Origin: Cylindrobasidium torrendii FP15055 ss-10
Taxonomy: Eukaryota; Basidiomycota; Agaricomycetes; Agaricales; Physalacriaceae
Direction: 5' to 3'
DNA length: 64,000 bases
Assembly: GCA_000934385.1 (NCBI GenBank)
Contig: KN880535.1
Coordinates: 1-64,000, forward strand
Shown here: positions 23,597-35,092 of the stretch, in pieces
Numbering within the stretch: the stretch's first letter is position 1
Layout of the letters: each line of letters opens with the position of its first letter
The notes under the pieces: model-generated
Told to the model about the DNA's origin: nothing
The model's database searches: none
Seen by the model: only the letters and a program-made list of their open reading frames with translations
Translations under genes and position numbers: made by a program

Positions 23597-25568
23597 TTAC
23601 ATCGCCCACATATGCCACGCCGCATCTATCTGCTCCTCCACTTCCTCCATCTTGCGCGCCTCCATCTCGCTATCCGCGAGCCCATAGCACACATCCTCGT
23701 CTGCCCTCAGAGCATCTGCAGCACGTTTGAGTTCGTCCCACGTCGCAGCGCTGTCCGACCGTGGGCGTGGCAATGGTGCCTCAGCAACAGACATCGGCGC
23801 TACCACACCCGATTCCGGAGCCTTGACGCTGATCCTGACATGCTCCTCGTCTTCATGGTGTCCAATGGCCCACGTCTGGCCGTGTCCACACGTATCACAC
23901 CCACTCGCCTCCTCGCCGTCCGCGTGCGATGCAACAGGATGCGCATCCTCCAACCCATCCTTGCCCGTCGTCGCCACCCTTCCATCCGAGCTCACAGCAA
24001 CAGCCTTCTCCGTATCAATCTCATTCTCCATATTCCTCTCCGCCTTATCCGTAAACGCCTCAGGCGCCTCAGGCAGTGTCTCCTGCACAAACGCACGCAT
24101 GCTCTCGAACGACAGTGGCCAAATCTTGAGGAAAGGGAATGTTTGGAAGACGTGGACGCCGTCGCGATACTGTTCGTGTCGGACCTTGACGCCATTCAGC
24201 TCCATACGGTGAGCAATCAGCGCTATCTCGTCCACCAAAACCTCGGAGTCGCCAGAGTGGATGAGAACAGGCGGGAGACCAGTAAAGTCGCCGAAAATGG
24301 GAGAGGCATAGGGATGGGTGAGGTACTGCGACATGCCTTCGCCAAGGTAACATGAAATCGGATTCATGTGGTCGGAGGATTGGAAAACAGGAATCACGTC
24401 GTATTCGGCGTTGAAATCCCACGACGGGCAACTCATGGTCATGTCCACCCAAGGCGACATGAGGATTGCGCCGCCTGGAAGCGGGTACTCATTGTCGCGA
24501 AGGTAGAGCATAAGTGCAAGAGAAAGAGCACCGCCGGCAGAATCACCCGAGATGATGATATTCGCAGGCTGGATATGCAGGTCATCGACCAGGCGGAAGT
24601 AGGCGCTGACGGCGTCGTGGAGCGGTCCAGGGAAGTGCGTCTCCGGTGCCAAACGGTAGTTGAGGGCTATAAGCAGACATCAATCAGCATGAGTCTCCAG
24701 AGAAAGAAAGAAATATGAGCGTACAAAAGACACGGGAATCTGTGTACTGCGCCAACGGGACTGAGATGACGCGCTTTTCCTCGGCACTGCCCACATAGTA
24801 TGCCCCGCCGTGGATGTAGAGGATGACACGTTCCGGCGTCCGGGACGCTGTCTCCTCGCCAGATTGCGCCGCTCGCCATTCGGACTGAAGCCGCTGCCAG
24901 GTGTGCTTTCCAACGATCCATTCCCCAGAAAGCTCCCGTGTGCCGTCCTCAACGCCATCCAATGCAGTGAGTATACCACGTAGGCGGCGGCGGCGGACGG
25001 TGAATGTGACTGGAGTGACCAGTGCGTCAGCATTCGAGGGTGTTGCGCTGCTCATGCCCATGAACATGCGGATCGAAGGCTGTTTGTAACGACTCGAGGT
25101 CAGATAATGAGGTAGCAGGGAAGGGGGAAATAGACGTACAACATCCATGAGCTCGGTATGTTTCCCTGCATCACGGAAGAGAGCAGACATCAATGTCATC
25201 TGGATGTTCCATGATTTCTTGCGGGGGCCCCAGACGGAGTGCATAAGCGCGTCGCCCGTCATTTGTGTTGCTGTGCGAAGACATAGGAATGAGCGTTAAA
25301 AATATGGGATGAGTGTTGTATTCGCACCCTTCGCTGCCACGAACCAAGCGTATTTCCAGGAATGCCAGCTCTTCCATATCGGCGGTGCGTTCGTTTGTGT
25401 GCCGGGATGCATCCGTGCAGAGGGTGGTGCGACGCCAGGGTGTGCATAGTGGTCCACGAGCGCCTCCAGTCGCTTGTAGTGTGGGCAGCAGAGCTTATCC
25501 TCGGCCGTAGGGTGTTGTTCCTCGGTTTTGTGAGCCGGGTGGCTCGTCGAGTAAGAGATGATGAGCAT
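23597..25568 (-). CDS. Alpha/beta hydrolase, hormone-sensitive lipase type
   Basis: Ester hydrolase of the HSL family (steryl-acetyl hydrolase-like), probably detoxifying or lipid-modifying. Four exons (25328-25568, 25140-25270, 24725-25079, 23597-24666) join in frame to 598 residues. Visible motifs: oxyanion-hole YIHGGAYYVGS, ALNYRLAPE-type NYRLAPETHFP, nucleophile elbow GDSAGG, a candidate acid in HSGDSEVLVDE and the catalytic His in DGVHVFQTFPF. After the hydrolase fold (about residue 435) comes a long acidic tail of about 160 residues, including a Cys/His-rich patch (CDTCGHGQTW) and a coiled-coil-like end. The start is the first ATG in frame (25568). There is no signal peptide, so it is probably intracellular. 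Confidence 0.85.
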
Positions 25569-28087
25569 AGTAGAGCGGTGATGAAAAGATGCGGCGTCCA
25601 ATGCTTTGCAGCGTCCTTATGTAGAGATGGCGTCGTCGTGATATCTACAATGTCCGTCGTCGGGGCGGCGGCGGATAGTGTTACGAGGGCGTAAATCTCC
25701 CGGATTTACTCATGATAATAGGCTGTCGTCCGAGTGTCGTGACAGGCTTCCGGATTTACCTGCATACTCCCGCTGCGGGCAGTCAAGGCACAGAACAATG
25801 GGATAGAGCAGGCTGTGCCGGTGGACATGGCAAATCGCAAAGAAGAGAGTGCGATCGGGTGCCACGCGCCAGTAAATGAATTGATCCGCCGGCAGCGGGG
25901 ATGTTTGGCAGGTTTGTCTTAGGCTCGCGTCCAATCACGGTACACGTGTGGCTGCGCTGATCACTCGGGTTCGGTAACGAACCGGCTGGTCACGAGCCTA
26001 GGTTTGTCTGATTCCGGAATCGTCGTACTACGAGCGTGTCGTACATCTGGCTCGAGAACTTTGCTATACTCCATGTGTGCGGTTTTTTGTGAGAGCGGAG
26101 CCATTATCGAAGAGTCTGGAGAATCAAGCTGGAATTCGTTGATACCTGCGCCGATCGCATTTCGCTTGGTACAACTGAACCACCATGACCTAGTGTTGTT
26201 TGCGGAACACAATGAAGAACATGGACATGCGAACACGGACAGCCCGACCTCTGAGCTATGTACAGCACCGGAACAGAGTGCACTTCGTATCTGGCAGGCG
26301 CAAATACGGACATAGCTTCATGTCAGCTCTTCTGCTGCCTCCCCATTCCTGGCCTTATGGACGACGAGCACCGATGTCACAGGCTCGAGGAACATCACTT
26401 TGGGGCACCAAAGAAGTGTAGTTGAGGAAAGCTATCTGGTGCGTCGTCGTGGTCTCCCTGCCTGCGAGCCGATTTTGACGACTTTGCAGCAAACGCCAGA
26501 TTTGGTCGGCGGACTTGGGGACCGGAAGCAACGTGAAATGAAGCTTTCTCCATGCGCGGTGGATTCAAATGGCTTCTGGACCCTATAGCAGAGAGCCCTT
26601 GGGCAGTAGGGTGCGTATCTTCTCTCTCGGCGTATGTTCTGTGTGTTGGCGCATCTATCCCTACGCTTTGGTGTGGCTTCCGTCTTCGCTTCGTTTCGTG
26701 CAAGCGATTCTATCCTAGTGAATTCACTGACTTTGTTGCTTTCCAGTATGCACGCAGCACCCAAAACCCCAGCCAAGACCCTAGACGAGGCGAGCGATGA
26801 TTCAAGCAACCACAGAAGCAACGTAGCTGGTGGAACATCTACAGGAAGACCAGCACTTCCGCGGACATTGGCAAGATTCTCCGGGCTTCAGCCTTCTCGG
26901 CGTGTGTCTGCCTTCTCGATACCTGGAGCGAAAGTGTCGACTGAGGGGGGGGGGGAATTCGACTGAAGATTATTTGGCGACCAAATGGACCTGTGGAGTG
27001 TTGCGAGGGACGGTAGATGTGGTGAGCACTCCTTGTTCTACTTTGACTTCGCCTTCCCCATTTCCCATCTTCATTCGGAACATCTTCATCGGCATCCACA
27101 CCTCATCCATCTATGCGGTACTTGCTAACCTATTTTCCTACTCCATGCAGCCTCAGAACAGACGCAGGCAAATGCAGCGAGGTCGGCACTATTGCTTCAG
27201 GACGGCGCGCGCGGACAGAGAATCACACGCGACATGAAGATTTGGGCGCAATGTTATTCATGTCGGATGAGTTGGGCGGCAGGTGTGTAGTGTCCTTCTG
27301 TTCGTCTGGGTCGTTCTTGTTGCTTATGGCGACCCTTTCGAAGCGCTCGGTGTCTCTGAGGTTGTCCATGCTCACTTACTCTACAGGCTGAAATACATCG
27401 ATATGTTCAAGTGTTGACGATGTGCGCATGAATCCTGGACATGTCGAAATCATCTTTCATGAGCTGCTGTAGATACTTGAGTGACGCCTGCACTCTCTCG
27501 AGGAATGAGTGCGTCTCTGTTTATTCTGATTTCTCGGTAGTTGCAAAGCTCAGACACTGATGTTGCTGCAGGTCATGAACCCCGCAGTCTGAGCGCACTC
27601 TGTCTCAGCGCACCTGCAATTTTTCACACCTCATGTAGATGGATTGGGACCCAGGGAGCTTGGGGAAATGGGCAATGGATAGAGGGCGAACAAAGTGGGC
27701 CACGGAAAGTGCTTGCTCAGGTTGCCGTGTCGCGCTCAAACCGTCGTGGGCACAGTGCACCGGGGACAGTAGTGAATATCTCAAAAAAGTGGATGTTCAA
27801 ATATAATAGGTTTCTCAAATTGTCGCAACGGAACTGCTGTCTTGAAGATACTACGCGCATGGTGAGTATGTCAAGAAGAACTGGGTGCTTGAGAGTTTGA
27901 TTGGCACGGCGGCGTCTAACGCCTCGAGGGCGGTGGTGATGGCAGATGGTATGCACACGGGGCAGTCCAACAAGCGCCGTGCGTTCACACTTTCACACGC
28001 TGCGTGAACATTGCTTTCTGACCATCATCATCGATTCCAACGTCGGAAACGCTCAACACTCACACTCAGACCGGAAATTCTGGCATC
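25569..28087. other. Gene-poor stretch of 2.5 kb
   Basis: No gene can be supported with confidence. A plus-strand candidate reads from ATG 26749 (MHAAPKTPAKTLDEASDD) to a stop just after an 11-G tract at 26945-26955. A later frame (GDQMDLWSVARDGRC, then SEQTQANAARSALLLQDG after a possible intron) runs to about 27290. The G tract makes the frame untrustworthy. The imperfect inverted CCCGCTGC-type motifs near 25760 and 25890 are too short to call an element. Confidence 0.3.
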
Positions 28088-28490
28088 ATGAAATCTTTCA
28101 AGAAATACAGGCAGGGCCGTCGCGAGAGGAACGACAGGGTGCCGGAGAACGTGAGAAATGTGCCGCAGAATGAGAGAGGAGGAACGGAGACGCACAATGT
28201 GCCTGCAGGCGCCGGTAGTGGCGGCGTCGCGAACATCGACCTGGTACCTCACAGTGCGCCCTCCGAATCGTTGAATCCCTTACCGTTCGACTGACTTGTT
28301 GCCATCAGTCATGCGTGGGGGACTCATGAGCGCCGCTATAGGGAGTGCAGTGATTGCTACAGCCGCGCCATTTGGGAAATCAAGCGCCGAAGGTATGTGG
28401 CACTAGCCAAGTTGTCTGCATACACTGACCTCTGGAAGTCAACAAGGTCGATGGAGCCGAGCCGAAGGAGGATGCGTCTATGCAAGATGA
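28088..28490 (+). pseudogene. 5' exons of an NLR-like gene, cut by the LINE
   Basis: Starts at ATG 28088 (CATCATGAA) with MKSFKKYRQGRRERNDR. Exons 28088-28253, 28309-28392 and 28439 onwards are joined by introns of 55 and 46 nt with good signals. The second exon is Ala/Gly-rich (MRGGLMSAAIGSAVIATAA) and the third reads NKVDGAEPKEDASMQD. The frame then enters the TAGGA tail of the retroelement and stops. Short basic leaders followed by such segments are common at the start of Agaricomycete NACHT/NLR genes, and the exon-end pattern SAE|V resembles GAE|V in the NLR-like gene at 36935-38486. I infer that this is the front of an NLR-like gene, possibly the same one; no NACHT motif lies in this piece. 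Confidence 0.4.
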
Positions 28491-28509
28491 TAGGATAGGA
28501 TAGGATAGG
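28491..28509. repeat. Simple repeat (TAGGA)n, LINE 3' tail
   Basis: Four TAGGA units on the plus strand, that is TCCTA at the 3' end of the minus-strand element. Short tandem tails are common at LINE 3' ends. Confidence 0.7.
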
Positions 28510-28897
28510 TGGACGGGGTACAGCGGCCCTATCACACTCGGAAGTGCGCTGGCAGCCCCGCGCATTGGTGCCCAGGCGTCGACACCTCTGCGCGGCCGTC
28601 GTCCGGTAGAGGTTTTCGCGAACGGGCAGCGACGGCACCCCCCTCGTCGCCCCCGAACCTCAGTCCTCTTCCTCGCGCCGGGATGGGACGCTGGCCCCCC
28701 GGCCAGTACCAGCGTCCAAGAGATACGCCTTGGCAGCTGGTGCGGTCTTGTCGATGGTCCGGATATCTGTCATGTCCGTAGCATATTCATTTGGTTCGTA
28801 TGATAGCGTGTGTAGTATTCAGAGAAAGTATGAGCTGTCTGTACAATAGCATATGTAGTATCGAGCGCGAGTTGCCGTCACAACCGATACGGTCCAG

Positions 28898-31800
28898 TCA
28901 TGCCACGCCGCCCAGTAGGAAGTCCAGTTCCTTTTCCCACGCATTTTCATTATCTCCACCCGCGGGGTCATCTATCCCAGTATCATCGTCCATATCAATG
29001 TCCACGTCGTCAGAGACGCTCTGCTGCAGAGCATTGGGGATGTACATCGCAGCCTCCCTGTAAGTCTCCAAGACAGTGAATACATGTCGCCCAATCTGCC
29101 CCAGCCCCTTCTCGAACGCCAGGAGATCCAGCAGACCTTGCTCGTCTTCTCGCCGCTGCCCCGCCAGTCCAGCAGGGAGGTCCACTCGCTCCTGAAGCCT
29201 TGTCCACATCGTTTCCCTTGATGCAAGAATTGCCGCGTTTGACTTGCAGACCAGCACCGCGTGTACTTCGTCCTCGACAGCATCATTGCAGAACCGACAC
29301 AGGCGGGCCTCCCTTGGGTATGCCGGCCTTCCACGCTCCGCACGACGCAGGATCTCGATGGCCAAGGGGTGCTCGGAGGTCAGCAGAGAGGCCATAGCCG
29401 CTCTGTAGTCGACGTTAAGCAGTCGTACGGGCGGTAGGATTCTCCCCTTCTGGAAAACCGATTTGTCGGCGTGAAGCAGCAGTGAGAGTAGACGAGTGCG
29501 CTTGTTTGACCTGAGCTCACTCACGATCCACCTGTCCGCAGCCTCGTCAATCCTTTTGATGACATCCTCGCACCACTCTTTGCTCCCCATCTTGTCCACG
29601 GTGTCACCTATATCCACGGGCCACGGCAGAGCGGCCAGCGCCAGCCGCGCTCGCAGGTGGTGCGTGTTGTGGTAGAGCCCCGCCCGCCGTTTTGACTCCA
29701 TTGCAGCTGCGTATCCCAGGCTTTCTGGGGCTAGGTTGTCGAGGTATCCAAGGTAGCGAACCATGATTTTGGCCCTCGTGAAACGGATTGGCTGGATGCC
29801 TGTCAGAATGAACAGAGGTGCGACGCTTGACCTCCTCGATACACCAAGAGACCGCCTGAGGAATCCGAGCTGGGCCTTTTCCAGACCGTCTATATGGTTT
29901 CCGGTGTCCAGCGTGAGTTCGCAGCCGTAGGTCAGATGGGGTTCGACTTGTGCATGGTAGAGGCGATTGGAGAAGGCGATACTCATCCGGCCGATGCGCT
30001 TCTCGAGCGCGAAGGTTGTTCCTGCCATTGCCTTCCCATTCGATTCTTTTTCCCTGAGTCGCAGTGTCAGGTTAGAGTCAACTGCCATTGTTGGCGTACC
30101 TGTAGTGCTTTCTGAACAGCTCGCCACTCCCAGAAACAAACCAGACGCCAACATACTTGTAGCTCTTCACAATCTCGATCGTCATGCCGTCCACCTCGAG
30201 GCGCTCGTTTGCTCGTACCGCTCCTCCAAAAACCATACATTTTGTCTTTTTCACACTCATTGTCATTCCGTTCCTCTGGCACCAGGCAAAGAACTGGTTG
30301 ATTTTGGCCTGCAGCCCCTCCATGCTTGAGGCCATTATGGCCACATCGTCCGCCTGTTCGAGGTGCGACACCACCAGACCGGCCAGCGAGATATCGTCCT
30401 CTCGCGGTAGGATAGCGGCATCCAGGTCGGCGAAGAAAATGTTCCAGAGTATCGGCGACGCTGAGTCTCCCGTCAGCAGCCCGACCAGCGACTTGAATGC
30501 TTCGGACACGGCACCCTCAGTCTTGACAACGTAGCGCATCCTGCAGTAAAGCATCCGCAGCCAGTCAAACACAGGTCCCGCAGCGCCTGCGCGGAACATT
30601 TTTGCCCACAGAGTAGCAATGTTTGTCGATGGGAAGGCATCCTTTAGGTCAACAAACGCGACGAAGACCCTCTTTCCCTCGGCCGTTGCGGTGTCGATGG
30701 CGGTGCGCAGCACAAACGAGCAGTTATGGGTGCGCCTACCCCGTCGGAAGCCATTCTGTGACTCAGGGATCAGGCCTTTGCGCTCAACCCATTCCGTGAG
30801 CCGCATCTCGATAATGAGCGTGAATAGTTTGAGCAGACAGCTCTCCAGTCCAATCACCCTGTAGCTCTCCGGGTCGCTGCTGTCCTTTCCTCGTTTAAGG
30901 ATCCCCACCAGCACAGTGGTCAGCCAGTCATCGGGCGCACCCTGCGCTAACATACACTCGTTGAACAGCTCTGCTAGCGCCTCATTCGGGATGCGAGCCA
31001 CGTCCTCGTACGAGACTTTATCTGCGCCCACTGCAGAACGGCCTATGCGGGTTCGTAGGCGCTGTTTTCCTCTCTGCATTTCCTCCGCCATAGACCGTCG
31101 AGTGAACTCGTCGCCCCCATCGTCCTGCAGGGTGCTTGTTGGGATGCCGTCAGCCTCCATAGCGTCTAACTCCAGTGCGGCGGTGTCGAAGTGTTCAGTT
31201 CCCACGCGATTTCCATTCATCCTGGCCCAGAAGCTATGCGCTTGCTCGTCGTGGGGCACCAGGCTGGGTCGTGTTTTGTCTGAGAGGATTGAGGTGACTA
31301 CCGACCACCATCTTCCTTGGGGGGCTCCCATGAGGCGGTCCCTGTCGCGCCTTATTTGCTCAAGTCCTGTCGCGCTTGAGGATTTCCCGTCCAGTATGCT
31401 CCACGGTGGGTCGTCTGCCCCGCCACTCAGACGGTTCGCAGTGGCAGTGGCATCATCGATTGGTGGGAGGCTCAGCTTTGGTAGGGAGCGTATGGACCCC
31501 GCCTCCTTTGCTCGGCTGCATGGCTTCGGTGGGATAGGTAGCACTTCTGACTCCAGTGATGCCTTCGTCGCCAGTGATTTTGTCCGTTTCCAGGCATCGT
31601 CCTGATGTCCCCTCGACGTAGTCCGTACTTCAATTGGGGCGTGGTGCTCGCTTATTGTGCGCACCAGGAGCTTGGCCGCTGGCCCGTACGCTGCGGGGTA
31701 CCCCATCTGCTCCTGCCTCGCCATACTCTCCCCACAATGTGTTGTCAGCTCTGCGCTGCCGCAGTAGAGGATCACCCGCCGGTTTGGCGGTGTAGACGCG

Positions 31801-33009
31801 ATAGCCCAAGATGCCGCATATAGCATTGCGGACACCTCGTCCTGACCAATGTGCGCGGGGACCCTGCCCATAGTACCAGTGCCATTGTGGGCGGACAGTC
31901 CCTCTACGACTGCAACACCCGCTTGCCTACTGTGCCTCTTCCCCCGGACTGACCCCGCCACGCCGAAGATGGTTGGGCGCTCGTCAAACAGCACATGGCC
32001 GTAGATTCGCCGTAGCGTCTTCTCTGGCGACTCGATGGAGTCCAGTGTTTTCCGCAGCGCCGCGTTCAGTGCACGTTGGTTTCGAAAGTAGGTAGGCCGA
32101 CTCCCCCGAAGCGCTTGTTCAGCTTCCTCCGCTGGCGGGATCTTTGGTGGCGGCGGTCGGGGGGGTCGTTCGGGGCGCACCTTCCCGCATGTTAGCGACA
32201 GCAAGGCATGGTCGGTGGTCCCATGAAGGATTCGTCGTACTGCCAGGCAGCTGTCCTGGACATCACCGATGTACGTGGTTGACCAGCAGGCGTAGTCGAC
32301 AGTACTCTGTCCTTGCGGAGTGAAGCAGGTGAACGATCCCGGTGTTGAGTCTTCGAACGTCGTACCATTCAGAATGGAGAGGCCATTTCCTTGTGCCAAG
32401 TCCAGCAGCCAGTTCCCGCGGCCATTTGTCAGACGGTCAGACGAGTCCCTCGGTAACCCAGGGTTCGGTGAGGCATCCTTGATGCGCGCGTTCAAGTCCC
32501 CCATGACACACACAGGTTTCAAAGGGAATCGTGCGGTTACCAGCGCCAATGCTTCCTCCACGGCCGTTTCCGGGTCGAGTCGCGTCCATTTCCTCCAGTT
32601 GGACGACCTTGGACAGACATACACGCCCACGATGACCAGAGTGCCCACATCTACAGCAATGATGTCCGGCGCAGTGATCTCGGCGATAGGCGTTACAGGC
32701 ATACTGGCCTTGTATATCATCACCACCCCACCCGAGGGCCTATCTAGGTGCGACAGGTTCCTGCTCGATGCTAGCATTGTGTACCCCGGCGGCAGGGTCG
32801 TTCGGGTCTCCTCGCCAGGCGCAAAGAACGTCTCGGCCAGTATGAGGATGTCGAACTCCGTAATCAGGTTCGTCATGCCTTCCTGCAGGATCTTCGTGGT
32901 GAGGAAGCCGTGGATGTTAAGGTATCCCAGTCGTACGGAGCCCTCTGCCCAAGTGTTATTCCCGCCCCGGTCAAGAAAGCATTAGATCAGTACCTTGCAC
33001 GCTCAACAT
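28898..33009 (-). CDS. LINE ORF2: endonuclease / RNase H-like / reverse transcriptase / zinc knuckle
   Basis: Catalyses target-primed reverse transcription. Three exons (32994-33009, 30100-32944, 28898-30053) with introns of 49 and 46 nt give one frame of 1338 residues; without them the ORF lacks an ATG before the endonuclease and is shifted at 30.1 kb. N-terminal APE-type endonuclease: GYLNIHGF, LAETFF, GDLNARIKD, STVDYACWST and GTTDHALLSL all present. Next is an RNase H-like stretch (about residues 300-450; GVAGSVRGK, DEVSAMLYAASWA, YCGSAEL, SRGHQDDAW) lacking the catalytic Asp residues. The reverse transcriptase follows: SYRVIGLESC, FVDLKDAFPSTN (motif A Asp), LLTGDSASPILWN (motif B) and EQADDVAIM (motif C; QADD where YADD/FADD is common). 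The C-terminal zinc knuckle is CRFC ... H ... C. The tail is acidic. Confidence 0.85.
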
Positions 33010-33120
33010 TTCTGTAGTACTCTGACTCGGGTCACGCGATTGAGGAGAGGGGAGTGTGGGCGTAGATCCATTAGAGCTATCTACTGGTTAACATATAATA
33101 TTGATTCACGAGACGAGTAT

Positions 33121-34603
33121 TTACGCTTTTTCAATTGTGGCATCCAAAGCCTTCCATCCCAGAATTGCGCCGCTGTTCAGCGCTTTGGCAAAAGCCTCGG
33201 CGCGATCTTCCTCCAAGAACGTCACCCCGATGTTGCGTAGACCGACCGCACCGCGGCGCGCCGTCCAGAAGAACGGACGCTCAGCCAGGTCTTCTCTGGA
33301 GAAACCCACCGCTTCGTCCATGAGTGCGCCGGCAACCGAGGCTGGAGTGTCGGGGTGGCCACCTGCGAAAGGCCCAACCTGGACGGTTACGTTCCCGCTG
33401 CGGAATCTCTTATTGCCAGTGTTGTGAGCACCGAAGTTGGCGGATTGGGGACCATAGCCTCTTCCTGGAACTGCGAGTCTGTTCAGGATGTCGGCGGACG
33501 AGGATACGGGCGCAGCGGTCTGTTGGCGCGCAGGTGGCGGGGGCGGAGCAGGCATGTGGGATGGCATTGGGGGAAGAGCAGCGTCCTGACGCAACGCCGT
33601 GATTGCCCTCCAGATGTCTGCGAGTTCTCCTTTGTATCGAGCATTCTGGCCTTGGAGGTCGTCAATAGTTGCCTTCTGAGCGGAGATGGCTGCCTTGAGT
33701 GTGGTAACCTCTCCAAGGGACGCAGAGCCGCCGTGGGAAGCCCTCGAAGAATCCGAGACACGGTTGCTCAGGGTGATAACGCTGTTCCATAGTTCGCGGA
33801 ATTTCGCATTTTCTGACAGTGTAAGGTCCGCGGCGGAGACGTTGCGCGACTTGGTGGGCATGGCTGCGTTGATATCACCCATAATTGTTGCCGCCAGGCC
33901 TTCCAGGAGAGTGACGGTCTCCACACGCTCGTCCCTCAGTGACTCCAGACCTTCCACCACAGCCGCATCGACGGCCCGGACGGCAGAGTCACTGTCGAGC
34001 TTGGCCGCCTGTCCAGTGGCCGAGCGGCTCGCGCTCTCCTTGACGGTATCCAGCTCCCTGCGAAGTTGGGCGAGAGCTTTGGTGGCGTACGTCTTGTGGG
34101 TCTCGTTGAGGCGCGCTTGGGAGAGAAGCCAGTCGAAGAGGGGAGTGAGCTTCTTGAAGTTATCGCTGAGACAAGTAATGGTGGCGCCATTTGTCTCCTT
34201 GGTCGACGCCGGGGAGAGACCCAAGTTCTCAAAGGCCTTTGCGACGGTACAGGTTGGCAGAGAGGCCCACTCGGATGTCGTGGCCGGGGCCGACGCCGCG
34301 GCAGCCTTGCGCGTTTTGGGAGGTGAGGGAGTGACGGGGGCAGTGGAGGATAGCCAGTCCGGCTCGTCGCTGCCGGTGGCGAGGGCGGGGACGACTTTCG
34401 CTACGGGCAGGGAGACCGATCGCGTCAGCGGAGTCGCCTGCGAGGCGTCCGCCATATCTTGGGAGCCGGACGTATCTGTCATCGTGATGTCGATGTCGTC
34501 GTTGGATGGCAAGGGCGGCAACGCGGGCATCTCCTGAAACAGGCAATGTTCAGATGGCAATGACACGACATCGGGCACGTCTTCTTACAGTGAGCGGGGC
34601 CAT
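33121..34603 (-). CDS. LINE ORF1 (RNA-binding/coiled-coil type)
   Basis: Upstream ORF of the retroelement, probably coating the element RNA. A 15-nt first exon (34589-34603, MAPLT) is joined through a 55-nt intron (GTAAGA...TTTCAG) to exon 34533-33121, giving 475 residues. The large exon on its own has no ATG before EMPALPPL. N-terminal acidic/disordered region (DDIDITMTD), helical middle with coiled-coil character (TTLKAAISAQKATIDDLQ), then a Pro-rich linker. A C-terminal segment, GNVTVQVGPFAGG, resembles the start of an RRM-like strand. No CCHC knuckle is seen. The ATG has a favourable context (CACAATGG). It ends 112 bp before the ORF2 start. Confidence 0.7.
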
Positions 34604-35092
34604 TGTGGACGTGTAGGATCTGGATAAGTCGGGCTCGCTATGCGTCTCTGATGGCCAGATTAGGCAGGGTACGGGAGATTATGGCGGCTTACAGCTTGCC
34701 AGGCGTCGCGGAAATTCTCCTCGAGCTTCAGTCCGATTCAGTCCGCCATTTTATAGGTGACTCACCGCGCTGCATAATCCATCATCCTGCCTCCTATGCC
34801 CAATGCTTAGCCGCACCCTCGATTTTGCGTCCGTTCGTCGTAGCGCGTGGTGTGTCGGGCGGACATCATGGTTCGAGTTCATCCGGCGAGATGGCCCGAT
34901 AGGGTTAGGGTCAGCAATTTGAGCCCGTTCTCCTCAGGGTGACGCACGAGCCATTGTAGCTTGCTATGCTCTGGTACTCCTTATGTGGGCAGGCGTATGA
35001 CAGTTTTTGTGGGATGCGGTTGGTAGGTAGTGCCGAACGGAAGTATATACAGTGTTTTGGTATACCGTGTCCTCAGCCCGTGTATGAGTGCT

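Noticed and set aside
23612..24355. 247-codon plus-strand frame
   Set aside because: Antisense shadow of the alpha/beta hydrolase; Arg/Leu/His-rich and without start context.
25690..25910. Imperfect inverted motifs (CCGGATTTA, CCCGCTGC)
   Set aside because: Too short and too imperfect to call a transposon end.
26945..26955. Possible gene ending at an 11-G run
   Set aside because: Frame on either side of the homopolymer cannot be trusted, and no family is recognised.
30054..30099. Frameshift in LINE ORF2 (two overlapping frames)
   Set aside because: The 46-nt GT...AG segment removes the break exactly and gives RKHY|REKESNG; the intron model is preferred to a dead ORF.
30916..31605. 229-codon plus-strand frame
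   Set aside because: Antisense shadow of LINE ORF2.
33686..34537. 283-codon plus-strand frame
   Set aside because: Antisense shadow of LINE ORF1; Ser/Arg-rich, no motifs, no splice logic.
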